A stretch of DNA of 64,000 bases. It comes from Bryopsis sp. KO-2023 (Eukaryota; Chlorophyta; Ulvophyceae; Bryopsidales; Bryopsidaceae). Every line of letters begins with the position of its first letter. The first letter of the stretch is position 1. A program made the position numbers and the translations under genes. Shown one piece after another: positions 31,873 through 45,075 of this stretch. The notes under the pieces are model-generated. The model was not told where the DNA came from, ran no database searches, and was given only the letters and a program-made list of their open reading frames with translations. The stretch is taken from the NCBI GenBank assembly GCA_030272585.1, contig BSYQ01000010.1:4774001-4838000 (forward strand). The letters run 5' to 3'.

Positions 31873-33449
31873 GATAACATGCGTGCAAAAATATATTTCC
31901 AACCAATTAAACGATTCTTTTTTTCTTTTTATAAGAGGTCAAGACGAAAGTGGGAGATGAGTCCCCGATGAGGAGATAATTTTTTTACCATTTACGTGTA
32001 CATAGTCAAATATTTTGCATATAGCTTTTCATTGTTTTCTCGGCTGTTCGCTCTGATTCATGGTCACGTTGCCAGGCAGCCGCATGCGCGGTTGAGTGAA
32101 TCGAATTTTTATTCTTATTTTTTCTTCTGTTTACATTCATTGGGCTATTCTAAGCACAAAAAAAATATGAACCACTGGATGTTGTGGATTATCTGTTCGA
32201 TGTGTCTGTTCTCAAAAAAATATGTAGAAAAATGAATTCTGGATTGGGTCAGAGGGAGGGGGAGGGATTTGGTGTAGAGAGGCTTAGTGCTGAGTATGTA
32301 ATTTAGCGAATGGATGCATAGAGGGGATGTAGAAAACAAAAAAAAAGGGGGGGGGGGGGTTCTCTGGCCGGCATTCTTTCACTCTTGTTGAGATTTTTCT
32401 TTTGCTAGTCATGTAGAACACCGCCTGAAAAAAAAAAAGGTTGCACACTCACTTTTTACAGAGTCGTTGATGGGCTTAGTCCAATTTTTTACTAGCAGGG
32501 TTGCTCAGACACAAGATTGATTGGTTGATTTTTTTTCCTTTCACAACATGCATCAGCATGCTGGTATTTATGGATTGACTGTGGGTCGGCTCCATACGAT
32601 CTATGGGGGGGGGTGTATAATTGGGTTTCATGGATGGCACCAAGGCATGTCCTAGATGAAATGTTGTAATGAATTTTAACTGATGCTGTTTTTCTTTTCT
32701 ATTTGATCCTTTCGAGTCTTTTTGCTTGCTTGTGAAACATGATGTGAGAAGGGTGTGGTTTTCTTGTCTGCGTCTTCTGATCGGGATTCATCAACCATTT
32801 GTTTTGCACAATACAACACAGATGCACTGAAAAAAATCCAACTTCTGGGAAAATACGTTCTTCATCAAAGAGATTGATTCAATGGGTATAGTGGTGGTAA
32901 GCAGGTGCAGCTTCTTGGGTTTGTTTCTAACAGACATTTGAGAATAATCCAACATTTGATCATGCTGGTGCTGCTGGCTCCTGTGCAGTTTCTGGCTCTG
33001 TGGAGGATGGGCGCAGGATTTTAATAATGGGCTCAATGATTGGGCCAAAGAAGATTCGTACACCTCGTCCCCAGCAGCTTCTGGTGATATGCGCCCCTTT
33101 TTACTTTTTTGCTGCACGTCCACCTGCTCCTGTTTTTATCGTGAGAGGATAACTAAGGTGGGTGGACTTGGAGGGGCAGCATCAGATCCGCGAAGACTTT
33201 CAACGCTGGGAAAGCGCTACACTCCCTCCGTTTCCAAGCTGCGCAGAGTATTCGGTCGATCAGTTATTTCTGGCGATTCGGCTGGGCTGAAGGGTGTTTC
33301 GACTCGAGATCGCCCTGGAGTCTGACTCACGGGGGCTGCGGCTGAGATATTCCAGCGAGGAGGAGTTCTTGAGTACTTCTCGACTCGTGTTTTGGGCGAC
33401 AAGTGGTTGCCCTGTGGAGTGTTCCTTTCGAACGCCGTGACGGAGCGTC
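31873..33449. other. Intergenic, no gene recognised
   Basis: Contains a G homopolymer of about 13 bases (32346-32359), A/T runs, and near 33140-33449 the presumed promoter and leader of NAA15, which is GC-richer. No ORF with a known motif. Confidence 0.5.
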
Positions 33450-36400
33450 ATGGCTCAGCAACAGCAAGGCAATCAGCCGCTTCCGAACAAGGAAGCCAAT
33501 TTGCTTCGGCAAATTGTCAAGTTTTACGAAAGCAAACAGTATAAAAAGGGGCTGAAATCTGCCGACCAGATTTTGAAGAAGTTTCCGAACCATGGAGAAA
33601 CGTTGGCGATGAAGGGGCTCACGCTCAATTGTTTGGAGAAGAAAGAGGAAGCGTATGAATACGTCAGAAAAGGGCTTCAGTCAGACGTGAAAAGTCACGT
33701 GTGCTGGCACGTCTATGGGTGAGCAAGCAAAAAGCTGTTTGTAGATATTCTGCTAGAAAGTAGACAAATAAATTGATTTTATTTATTTATGTGTGTGTGT
33801 GTGTGTTTCTCTCCCATCGGAATTCAAGGCTCTGTGGTGGATGAAAAAAAAACACTCTTTCCTGATTGCATGAGTTTCTTTCTGTAGCCAGGCAGGCTAA
33901 TTATGGTTTTATATATCTCAGTATCTGTTTTGAAAATATAGTCCGGGGAGGGTAGGTGAACGATGTAGAGTTTGATTGCCACTTTCATCAATTTTCCAGA
34001 TGTTTGGCTCAGAGGCTGGCCGTGAAAATGGGCACACCTGCCGTCTGGTTTTTCTCTCATTAAACTGAATGCAGTACTTTAGATTTGAAATCCTCATGCA
34101 GCTAGATGAGTGAGGAGGGCAGCTTTGCTTGCTGACTTCTTGAAAGATTGTGAGGGAGATTTTGTTTGGATCAGGCTTTTGTATCGATCTGATCGTTTGT
34201 ACAAGAAGGCCATTACATGCTACTTGAATGCATTGAAGCATGACAAAGATAACATTCAGATCCTCAGAGATTTGGCCCTTTTGCAGGTGAGCTTTTCAAC
34301 ACAAATATATCTTAATTCTGGCAGTGTGTTCACTATTTTTGTTCTGATCATGACGAATTTGAGAAACCTCAGAGCTAAAAAAAAAGATGCCAGATTTTTT
34401 TGACGAGGAGTCTTGGCCGATTTTGACCTCCAGCAACAATCCCAGATTTAATTTATAACAAGGTTGTTGTGTTATGCTTTTGTTTTTGCGAAATTGAATT
34501 CTGGAAAAGCATTCCTGCATTTGTTTTTTTCCCTTTTGCTTTCTTGAGGCACGAAAATATGCAATTGTTTTGGGAGAAGATCTGATTCTAACGGTAAGAT
34601 TTTCTGCATGAACTTTCAGATTCAAATGAGGGATTTGAACGGGTTTCTGGACACTCGGCATCGATTGTTACAACTGAGGCCAGGGAATCGTAACAATTGG
34701 ATCGCTTTTGCCATCGGTCACTTTCTGAATAAAAATTATGAGGTCGCAGTGCAGGTGGGAAATTTTCTGAATGGAAAGGAGACATCAAGGATCGGGAAGT
34801 TTTCCCTTCAAATTTTTATCTTTTCGGCCATTTCGTTTATCTTTGCACCGCAAAACTCTTAACCTTCCCATCTGTTTTAGTTAACGATTGCATTTGTGTT
34901 TGAAATACAAATTTATTGGATTTTGGCCACGAAATCCGAACACAATTTCCAGTTTAAGGTCTATCCTCCCCCCCTTCCCCCCACCCCCCCCCGAAAAAAT
35001 AAAAATAAAAATAATAATGTTATTGTTAAAAATAAAGTAAAATAAAATAAAATACCCTGATCTGTGCGACAACCAAAAACAAGGAAATTTCTGTGCAAGG
35101 AAATTCCCTGAATTTATTTTTTTTTCAAATATGTTCGAGCCATTCTGTTTCTTTCCCAGGTGCTCAGCGCCTATGAAGGTACTCTGGAAGAAGTTTCCAA
35201 GGAGGAAGCCTATGAACACAGCGAAATTCTTTTGTTCAAGGCCACGATTTTGGAAGATTCCGGAAAAATCAAGGAATCAATAGAATTATTGGACAGATCC
35301 AAGGTGGGCTGACTAATCTGCCCTCCAGAAACAGGAAACCAAAAAAAGAGCGATAAATGAAAATCCCGTGTAGGTTCCTTGAACTGTGAAGAGTACCAGA
35401 TATTGGGCGATAATTGGTTGTCCCCTCATTAATTTTTTGTTTCTTTTTTATTGCTGACTCCACTTGATATGTTGATGTATATAGATACTTCGGAAGATGA
35501 TATTTGACTGCACAGGTTGAAGGCTTATCAATTGGCTTTCACGCACTTCATTTCTTTACCTCTGTTTCTCATATCCAAGTTCTAGTTTTATTTTCTTTTT
35601 GTTGAGTTAATTAAGCGTTTCGTTGCAGGGTATGATCAAGGATAAGCTGGGGTGGATGGAAATGAGGGCCAGATTACTAATGAAGTCAGATTCGGCAGAT
35701 GTGGCCAGGAAAATCTACAGGTACTGATTTCTAGACTGAAAATATAGCCAGTGCAACAAATGTCCAGTGCATGGATCAGCAAAATCGACCCCCAAGATTG
35801 ACGCGTTTCCTTCTTTTCCCTTCCGGTCATGATTTCAGATCTTGCTGAAGAACGATTTAGTTCCAATAATACCAGTCTCACTTATAAATTTATGGATGTT
35901 CAGGCAATTGCTGAAGCTTTTTCCAGACAATTATAACTTCCATCAAGGGCTTTTGAAATCGCTACAAATTGAGGAACTATCCCCAGGAAAATGGCGGCCC
36001 GAGGATCAAGAGAAGCTGGATGATGTCTACAAGACTCTAATCGAGGAGAACCCCATGAGTCTGTCATGCAAGCGAATACCTCTGGACTACAAAGTAAGGA
36101 AAGGAATCAAGACAGTGACCTGTCGATTTCTTTTTTCGGATCAATTAAATGGAAGTGAAAGTCTCTTGCGTCCTTTCAACTGTTCAAATGAGTGGCAATG
36201 GTGGAAAAGAAACGTTTTCCTATGGTTGTGAAGTCTTGACTGAAATTTCCTCCTCTTATTTTGGCTTGGTGTAAGAGTGCTCGGAGTGAGAATATATTCA
36301 TTGGTTTGCATTTTTTCTTCCTTGGTTCGAAAATAAGGAAAACCCTTCAATCATAATTCTATTCACAGAATAAATGGGGCTTGGAGCATGGCTTGCCTGA

Positions 36401-39400
36401 GGGGGAAAGTGTACAGCATATTCTGACAAATTAAAGCAACTAAAATGTACTTTTTTTCCAAATATCAGGAGGGCCAACCATTTCTGGATGCATTGGAAGA
36501 CTACGTTGCTAGATTTATCAACAAAGGAATACCCTCTCTATTCTCGGATTTGAAGCCCCTGTATAGGTACACCACATCAAGCTGAATGGCTTCTTTTTAT
36601 AAAGAAAAACACCACATGCAAGGAAAGCCGTATCCTTTCGAATCCTTTTTCTCCAAAGAGTTGGATCTTTTTCCATCGATCATCTTTCCACACCAGAAAA
36701 AACAATATTCCAGTGGCAATGCCAAGCAGGGGGAGGTCCCTTGACAGTGTTATTTTTATTTTCCAGGTATCCAGACAAATCGAAGTCTCTGGGTGAGTTC
36801 TTCGAATCTTATCGAAAGAGGTTATTGGAAGAGTCGAGCTCCCAAGGAGAAAAGCACCCATCCAGCAGTCGAAACCCTCAAGCCGTCGTTTGGGTCCTGT
36901 ACTACTTGGCACAACACTATGACTACACCGGGCAGCCAGAATCGGCTCTGGAAAGAATTTCGGAAGCTTTGAAACACACACCCACCGTTTCCGAGCTTCA
37001 TTTGGTCCACAGCAAAATCCTTAAACATGTCGGAGATTTCCCTGGTAATGAAGACTTTCACCAGAATATGTTCAGTGTTTATTCAAACGACTTTTTAGGT
37101 TTCTCCATCATGAACAAACCCAGGCTAACATTTCCGAAAGAAAAGGAAATCCAATCCATCCGGACTCTGAGGATCCCCTTCAAAACATTGCAAGCAAAAA
37201 ATTGAGCCAAAAGGGAGTATCAACCAGCAATTTTTTTTCCCCACCACTTTCTCTGGAAGAGCAAGTAGGGCATCTGCTATGGGTGTCACCAGCAAAAAAA
37301 AAATAGATATATTTTTTAAGAAATTGGAATTTTGTAGGTGCGGCAGAGGCAGCCGATGAAGCTCGAAAGTTGGACTTGGCTGATCGGTACTTGAATTGCG
37401 TGGCTGTGAAAGCGGCCCTCAGGGCTGGCCGAATTGAAGAGGCCGAAAAAATGGCGGCCCTGTTCACCAAAGACGAAAATCAAATTTACAATCTCATAGA
37501 GATGCAATGTATGTGGTACGAAATCGCAACAGGAAATGCCCACCTCCGGAATAAGGACTACGGAAAGGTAATTTTTGAAAATATTTTGTGTTTCGAGCCT
37601 GAACCCCTTGAGTGGATGTTTGCCAATTTTGTTTTATTCATTGATACCATCAAGAGTGGAAGCCCCATGCATCGAGAAAGTCAGTCATAATGAGAACGAA
37701 ATATTTTTGTGGAAAAGCCCTCGGGGGAAATTCAAAAAACACCGCTCAAAACTGTATGTGTGTGTGTGCAGGCTTTGAAGAAATTCTTGGGGGTGAGCAA
37801 GCATTTTGAGGATTTCGTGGAAGATCAGTTTGATTTCCATGGCTACTGTGTGAGAAAAATGACTCTGAGATCCTACATGGATTTGCTGAAAATGGAGGAT
37901 GAGCTGTATGGAGAAATCTCATATTCAAAGGTATGCAATTAGACTCAACATCTGGAGGGGGTGGATGAAAAATGTGTTTATTCAAAAGAGAAGCAAGAAA
38001 AAGAGATTGGCCGTGTGAGACGAAAAAAAAACTTTCTTCAGAAGTATGCTTTTTGCAATGCAAAAGCTGTTTTTCAAATAGAAGAGTAAGCTTGATCGCA
38101 TGAGATTCTTCCCAGAGTTTTTAGAACGTTTCTGTTTTTTTTTCTGTTTTCGCTTCAACATCATGCAGGCAGCTTGGGGGGCCATTCGATGTTACCTCGA
38201 CTTGGCGGATAACCCTTCGTTGGGGAAACCAGCACCTGGAGAACAAGTGGACTCTACGGAAGGGATGACCCCTGCTGAGCTCAAAGCTCACAATTTGAAA
38301 CAGAAGAAAAAAGAAAGGGAGGCCAAGAGAAAGGCCGACGAAAAGGCGCGAAAAGAAAAAGCAGCCAAGGGGAAAAAGGGACCAAACAGGTATCAGCCAG
38401 TTCATGTCTTCTTTGGCGAAAAAAGTAGTTTTCCTTTTTTTTTCCTTTCTTTTCGGGGGTGGCTGTTCTTCTTGAGAAACATACCCATCCTTCACACGCC
38501 TCTCTGGACGCCAAGTTCCATCGGCTGAAGCGTTGAACGATTTGGTTGATGTGCATGAGGTGGGCGGCAAGCTCAAAATAGATCTTGTTGCTTATTACCA
38601 ATTGACCTCACTGTGAGGGTTGTTTTTTAATTGATAGTTTTCGACAGAGCCTCGCTGTTGTGGGGTGAGAAAGTGATTTGAGGTTTCTCTTTGTCTTTGT
38701 GCCAGCCCTGGGAAAGTCGACCCAGACCCAGATGGTGAAAAATTGGCTGCTGTGGAAGACCCTCAAGCGGAGGCCACAAAATTGGTAACTATGTTGCGAC
38801 AGCATGCCGGTGGAAGAATACAAACTCAAGAACTGGCCTTCGAGGTGTACCTCCGAAAGAAGCGGATGCTGTTGGCTCTGTCAGCCGTAAAAAGAGGTTT
38901 ACAGCTGGAAGGCAGAGAATCATCTAAAGTTCACAACATGATAATCAGATTTTGCAAGCAAGGTGTGGGGTGGGGTGGGGTGGGGTGAATCAATGAACAA
39001 AAAACAGAAAATGGATATTTCTTGCGATTTTTTCCCCTTTTTTTCTTGAATTTGAGTTGCAAGGATGGTTTCCTCTTGATGTAGAATAATAGCGACTCAA
39101 ACGCATGAACAGGCTCAACAGTAGGGGGTTCCCAAATACAATACTCAACAAATGAGTATTGTGTATTGGCTTTTCTGTTTTTTTTTTTCCTTCTTGGTTT
39201 CGTTTTGGGGGTGGGCCTCTGAGGGAGGTTATGTCATCCTCAGTCGCGGATTCTGCACGGGAAGCTGCTGGAGGTTCGGAGGCTACCTCCAAATCTGTGG
39301 CGGCCGAAGAGGTCATTCAAGAAGGGGTCCAAGACTTGTTGCAGGGGGCCTCCTTGGAGCAATACAACAAGGCCTATCTCGAACAGAATGGAAACAAAAG

Positions 39401-39934
39401 CCTCCTTGCCAGAGCAACGGCTGCAGAAATGCAAGCCTTGTTGAATCCCAAGCAAAAGCCAGAGAGTGTTAAATTGATCATGGAAGGGGGTGGACCTGTC
39501 GGTGGTGGCATCAGGTAAAAAAGCTTAGGGACAGACTTTGTTTTCAGCTTATATATCATAACAAATCCAGGATACGAATATTAAGTCCAACTTCAAATAA
39601 ACCAATCAATAAGAATTGTATCAGCATGTTGTGCTCATAACTCGATTGGGGGCATTTTCACACAAGCCATCGACATGCTAATAACCCTGATGGTTTGTTT
39701 TGATTGTTTTCTAACAGCAAGGAGTTGTTGACCCAAGAGGGCTGCCGGTCCGTTCATGAGCTTTTACTCGGTCCGTTGGGGGACGAGAAAGCAGCCGAAG
39801 AATGGAAAAAGAGATGCTCCCAAGTTTTCCAATGGTCGTCATATTTTGGAGGTCCAAAACAAACACAAATCACCACCAATGGGGTATTAGAAAGCATGGA
39901 GGAGCTCCAGATTCCGGACCATCCTCAGCAGTAA
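33450..39934 (+). CDS. NAA15: NAA15, auxiliary subunit of N-terminal acetyltransferase A
   Basis: Scaffold that anchors the catalytic subunit NAA10 to the ribosome, where NatA acetylates nascent N termini. Exons: 33450-33718, 34175-34286, 34620-34754, 35160-35303, 35629-35720, 35904-36093, 36469-36566, 36767-37044, 37338-37567, 37772-37930, 38169-38389, 38706-38962, 39244-39514, 39718-39934. All GT-AG, phases close exactly, 890 residues, the normal length. Conserved blocks: [24 protein letters not shown]..., [88 protein letters not shown], then the basic Lys/Glu-rich helix of exon 11 ([14 protein letters not shown]). The protein is an array of TPR-like helical repeats. No break seen. Confidence 0.96.
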
Positions 39935-41182
39935 AACTGCCAAGAGGAAAAAAGGAAAAAAAAGAGAGAGAGAAAAGAAAGATCACACATCCCCCCCCCT
40001 TTAACCACAGTAACAGAATTTTAAGGAAAAATAGGCCAAAATTCCTTGGGAAAAACATGAAAATTTTACGTTCATATTGACATGGGTTCAATGGCGGGGA
40101 CAGGTGCAGGGGGGAAGCTGGAGAGTCTCAGATTTCGACCTGTTAAGAACCGGAAAAAAAAAGAGCTTAGTTAAAAGGGGAACAAAACAACAAAAAAGAG
40201 TGAGTGTGAAAGAGAGAGAGAGGTCGGGTCGTCGGCAAAAAACACAGAAGCCCTGTTGCATTTTTTTGCTCCAGGCTTTTGTTTTGCGGCTCTTTCTTTC
40301 TTTATTAATGACAGGGTTGAGAGGAGTGGATTGATGGGATATATGAAGAAAAAGAAAATGGGGATTTGGGTTTTTTCACAGCAGGTTTTCGACGCTTGGT
40401 TTTTGACCAGTTTGTTTGGTTTTGGCGGTTGGCTAGACACGGCTTTTTTTTGTACCGAGAGTTAATTGTTTCTTTTTTTTTTGTTCCCTTGTTCCCAAAA
40501 TTTGGCGTTCACTTTTTTATTCCAAAACCTCTTCCTTTTTTTAAACGTCATTGGGAGAAGACAAGTGAGTATTGGTGCTCACTTTCAATCAGTCGTTTTT
40601 GGACTTATTTCAATCATGCAACATCCGTTGAATGATGAGTTTTATCGGTAGCCTCATGGGTTTCTGGTGGAGTCGCTGTGTTGGTTCCAGCGACAACTCT
40701 CAGAATCGTGTGATACAAAATCAACAGCAATGGATGTCCTCTTTGGACACACCTCCAAATGGTGTTAAGCAGTTTCGATACAGCAGTTATTGCATCATTC
40801 CAAGCCCCCAACTCACTCACTTTGGGTGAAAAGAGAAATATGCTCCTGAAGGGAATTTTTCCATTTGAATTCTCAAACCACAAAAGAAGCATGTTGACAA
40901 AAACTTGCCTCTTTCTTTGGCCCTTTTCCCTTTTCTTCTTTGCTGAGATTTTTTTCGTAAGGGATGATTCCCTCATTCAGAATCTGGTATGTGTGCACCC
41001 ATCAAAAAACAAGCTTTTTCACAACCTCGTTCAGCTCGTAGAGCGATTGAAATGGCATTGGTGTACAATTGGAGTCTGGATGTACGGCTATAAAAGGATT
41101 CCAACCACACCTGTGACTGACCGGGATTACGTTCGAGAGCAGCACCCGATTCCAGCAGCTCGTTGGCGATTGAAGGCTCAGA
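39935..41182. other. Intergenic between NAA15 and the makorin gene
   Basis: 3' region of NAA15 and presumed promoter/leader of the makorin gene. Low-complexity T and A runs; open frames are short and carry no motif. Confidence 0.5.
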
Positions 41183-44100
41183 ATGCCAGACGAGAAGTAG
41201 GTCATGTCCGCCGTGCAATGTTCCTGCGTGCTAATGCTTCAGAATCGACTTCGGGACGAGTAACAGTTTGCACGAAAACGCTGTGTTCTCAACGCTTTGT
41301 TTTGGGCTCCACTTCTGCACAGGGTGCTGTGCAAGTACTACGCGAGCGGCTGCTGTAAGTATGGCAACGAATGCCGATTTACTCACGACTTCGGTGCCAC
41401 GCAGTCCATGGTTCGTACTAAAAAGCTTCAATTTGGAGACTTCGCTTGGTGGGGAGCAAGTTGGAAAAAGAAAAATAATCAGTTTTTATTTTTTCTTATT
41501 GTCAATCATTTTTTTTTATCTGTCTGGAAACGATTCCAGAAATTTCACGCAAACAGAATCATTGTTGAAAAGATAATTTTTCAGGCAACATGTCGAGTTT
41601 GCAAAATTAACCGAGATGAAATCAATCAGTTGGAAATTGACCCTTCCCTAAACACAAGTTTACAAGGGTAACATGCAAGTCAATAGCTTTCTGTCAGATT
41701 TTTTTCCCAATCAGTTCTTTGGATGTGTGTTTTTTCAATGGATGTCATGCTTTGACCTTGTAAAAATTGTAGTTCAAATGGCTCTGGAATTTGTGGGGTG
41801 AATGTAGGTTTGCAAGTTTTACTTGCAAGGTGGATGCTCTTATGGGGACAAGTGTCGTTACGACCACGTGAAGCCAGACTGGAAAAGAAATCATGCCCCT
41901 CCTGCCACAGCCTCCAACAAAAAGTATGATTTTCGGCCCTGATTCTTTTCTTTTCCCCTCAGCTACACCCTTAATAGTATTTAGTGTAGCCTACACTATT
42001 TCCGTAAACGGCAGAAATTTCAGAAAACAGAGAATAGTGTGGGCCACACTATTGTCGAAATCTACACTTCTTGTTAACTTTTTGGTTTTCCATGAATTAG
42101 TGTAGCCTGCACTACTACTGGGGTAACACTAATAATAGACCCACACTAAATATGACTGAGGGTGTAGCTGGTGTCAATCAGCTTGAGAGGTTCATCAAGT
42201 CATAGCTCTGGGGTCCTTGTGTTGAGTTATTTCCATTTTTTTCTCGCTGTTCTAACGAGTGTGTTTCATTTTCCCCTTGTGTGTGATTTTCATTGCACAG
42301 ATTCGCCCCTGCACCCCCTCCACCCTTGACGAATTTGTCTCGACCAGCACAAGGTCAAGAAGCACCGGCCAATATCGACAATTATGTGGACCATATCAAA
42401 CCTCAAGATTCTAGTTCATTACCCAAGAACCCTTGGGGAAACAACCCTTGGGGTTCTGCTGGGGTTTCTGAAACTGCTGGCTTGAGGGAACATCAACAAG
42501 ATGAGAAGGTATCACTACGTTGCTGATCTTTTGAGGCAAAATCAAATCTCTGGAAGCCCCATCACTTTTCATGATTTTTTGAACCATTAAACTGTCATCG
42601 TTTTTTCGTCGATATCTGCATGACCCACAAAAGGGGAGAAAACCGCTGCAAAAGTGTCTGTACATACTTTGCCATGTTTGAAGAATTTCTCCTTTTCAGC
42701 GAAAAATTCTATTTTAGAAAGGCAACAGAGAAGTGGATACAAAGTCGATGTAAAATATTCTTAGAGCCCCTCATCAAGCTGCACCCTTTTTTTTTGTTCG
42801 ATTTGTTTCATTTTCAAGGTTGGTTGGAACTGAGCCCTGTTAAGAGTTCTTGTTTAGAAGAAAAAATATCTGAAATGTCAAAAGAAACGTATCTGTTGCC
42901 ATTAACCATTGCTCAATCAGGGCAAGAAAGAGGGACCTTTCCACACGAAATGTGGTTCGAAACAATATTGGAGGCTTCTTTGAATTCGATGTTCATTTCG
43001 TTCATAAATCTAGGTGGAGGACGCATTTGACTATTTCTTGATCGATGATAACCCAGACGATGAATTTGATTTGTGGAGGAGACCTGATCAAACTGACCAG
43101 GAGCAAGCTGCCAGCAGTGGGGAAGAAATTATGTGTTGGACGTTCTGCAATTCAGGCTTTTGTCCTGATGGGGAAGATTGCTCTTTTGCACATGGAGATT
43201 TCTGCAAGGTGTTTTCCTTTTTGATTTGCAGTTCTTCAACTTTTCACTTTTTATGACAGAAATGTAAGAAGTTATTTTCTTTTTTCTGCAAGTATATTGT
43301 TAAAACAGCACTGCTGTGGCATCAGGGTTGATCTGCAATTACCGTATTTTCAACAAAGAAGATCATTAATTTTCGAAGTGCAATGATGGGATAAAAACTC
43401 TTGTTTGGTCCGCAGACATGCGAAAAATACTGCCTGGACAAGAAGAATCTAGGTTACCGAGTTCAACACATTCATCAATGTCGAGAAATGCATGCGAGAC
43501 TGGTGGATTACACGCGGAGCGCCGAGCTGGAGTGTGCAATTTGCTTGGAGAAGGTGTTTTCAAAGCCCAGTCTGTCGGATCGCAGATTTGGACTGATGGC
43601 TTGCGATCATGTCTTTTGCTTGTCTTGCATAAGGAACTGGAGATCCAACACTGATGGGACCGTCGACATAGCTTCGGTAGGTTTTTGGCTGATGGTGATT
43701 TTTTTTGTGGGAAAACGTTTGCCTGGAACTTGGATGGTGATTTGGATTCATCTCCTGATTTTGGTTTAAGAAATTCCAATCTGTGCGTGTGTGTTTTTTT
43801 GCCCAGGCTTTGCGAACCTGTCCGATTTGCAGGGTTGCAACGCATTTCGTCACACCAAGTGCCATCTTTCCGGACAACGAATCTAAGAAAGCCGCCATCG
43901 TGGAGGGCTACGTGCAAAAAATGGGCGAGATCGATTGTCGAGCCTTTAATTTTGGCGAGGGTCAATGCCCATTTGCAAACTCGTGCTTCTACAGACATGT
44001 GTACAGAGACGGCTCCAAAGCGGTGGGTTGCGCAGCAAACAAGAAAAAAAGGATCACCGAAGGAGTGGAGCCATCTCTAATTATGTTTGTTATCAGATGT

Positions 44101-44407
44101 TTTTGAAAGGGCCGAGTCTTTCGCACGTTTACGTGGAGAAGGTTTCGTTCCAGCAACACAGCATCAGCACTTGGTCGATCCTATTGCTCAATGTGGATGT
44201 TACATTGATATATTGTTCAAGTTCTGTTGAGAAATACACGAGTGTATATACATTTGGTGAGGCTGGTGTGCACTACAGGAAATCATATTGAGAACGGCGG
44301 CAAATTCCGATGGGGAGGTCAAAGTTGTCCGTGGCAGAATCCAGTTGGGCGATTTGCTGGAAACAGCCCAGGCAAGACGGGTGATGAATCGTAGGAGGAG
44401 GAGATGA
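41183..44407 (+). CDS. MKRN: Makorin-type C3H/RING E3 ubiquitin ligase
   Basis: RNA-binding E3 ligase. Exons 41183-41196, 41323-41410, 41808-41923, 42301-42508, 43014-43208, 43416-43676, 43807-44022, 44279-44407; phases close, 408 residues. Exon 1 is only 14 bp and codes MPDE plus part of Lys. Domains in order: C3H finger 1 (C-x7-C-x5-C-x3-[20 protein letters not shown]), finger 2 ([19 protein letters not shown]), a Pro-rich and acidic linker, finger 3 ([20 protein letters not shown]), the makorin Cys-His region (CEKYC...HIHQCREMH), a C3HC4 RING (CAICLEKV...[13 protein letters not shown]...CPICR), and C3H finger 4 ([11 protein letters not shown]). This is the canonical makorin order. The C terminus ends in an Arg run. 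Intron 3 holds a MITE-like element. Confidence 0.93.
41960..42170. mobile_element. MITE-like palindromic element in makorin intron 3
   Basis: 211 bp with inverted ends: CAGCTACACCCT on the left and its complement AGGGTGTAGCTG on the right, with similarity running about 30 bp inward to TATTTAGTGT. Internally three palindromes of the form TAGTGT(AG/GG)CC(T/A)(A/G)CACTA repeat the theme. No coding capacity. I could not see a convincing target duplication, so the superfamily is open (hAT-like by its CAG ends only). Confidence 0.7.
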
Positions 44408-45070
44408 TTGTCTGGCATCTGCCTTTTAAGCATTGGCCGCTCTTTTCTATCATACCATACTATTCACAGATTTGGTGAATGACTGAATACTTGGGTCTTC
44501 AGAGTTGGACGAGTGGATGATCCACCTGAGCATCCCTTGGAATTGGATAGTCAAGTTGGACATTTCTGAACTGGTGCCCATTTCCGCATGAGTTTCAGGG
44601 GGAGAATAGTCAGGAACTAGGAAACTGTTAAGGGCTGTGTTGTCTCCTGCCATGGTTGATGTATTCCATGTGTTAAGATGAAAAAGAATGGATTGTAAGT
44701 TTCGAGTTCAAAGGAATATGGTTAACAGCACATCAAGATTTTGAAAGAAACCTGGGCCAGCATTAGGTGAACCCATTCAAACAAGGTCACTTCGCGCACA
44801 CAATGTCGCCACAAGACAAATTGCCAGCTTCCTTTGATCCGTGTACTTCAGGGAGAGACGACCCTCCACCAGTAGTAAAGGATCTCAGTTGGAGTGGCGG
44901 CGGACTCATCTCATCCCACCCATTGTTCGTTCTGCTTCTTCTATCTCTGCCTTGGGGGACCTTGGGAGAGCGCAATGCCTTTCGATCTCATTGTAAGCGT
45001 GGTCTAGACGGTCCATCTTCCGCCCCAAAGACGCTGTGCGTAACCAATCTGAACTATGCGATTTGTGATT
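44408..45070. other. Interval before the ankyrin gene, start exon uncertain
   Basis: Probably holds the promoter and first exon of the ankyrin gene. Two candidates: a short exon with ATG near 44682 (MKKNG, donor TTGTAAGT), or an open stretch from ATG 44803 with a hydrophobic segment whose donor is out of phase with the next exon. Confidence 0.35.
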
Positions 45071-45075
45071 CCTAG

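Noticed and set aside
35839-35903. Upstream extension of NAA15 exon 6 from the first acceptor
   Set aside because: That acceptor puts a stop in frame. The acceptor at 35901-35903 restores both the phase and the conserved [18 protein letters not shown] block.
41585-41671. Exon-like stretch ([12 protein letters not shown]) between makorin fingers 1 and 2
   Set aside because: It has an acceptor and a donor-like GTAACA but would break the phase into finger 2; makorins have no such insert.
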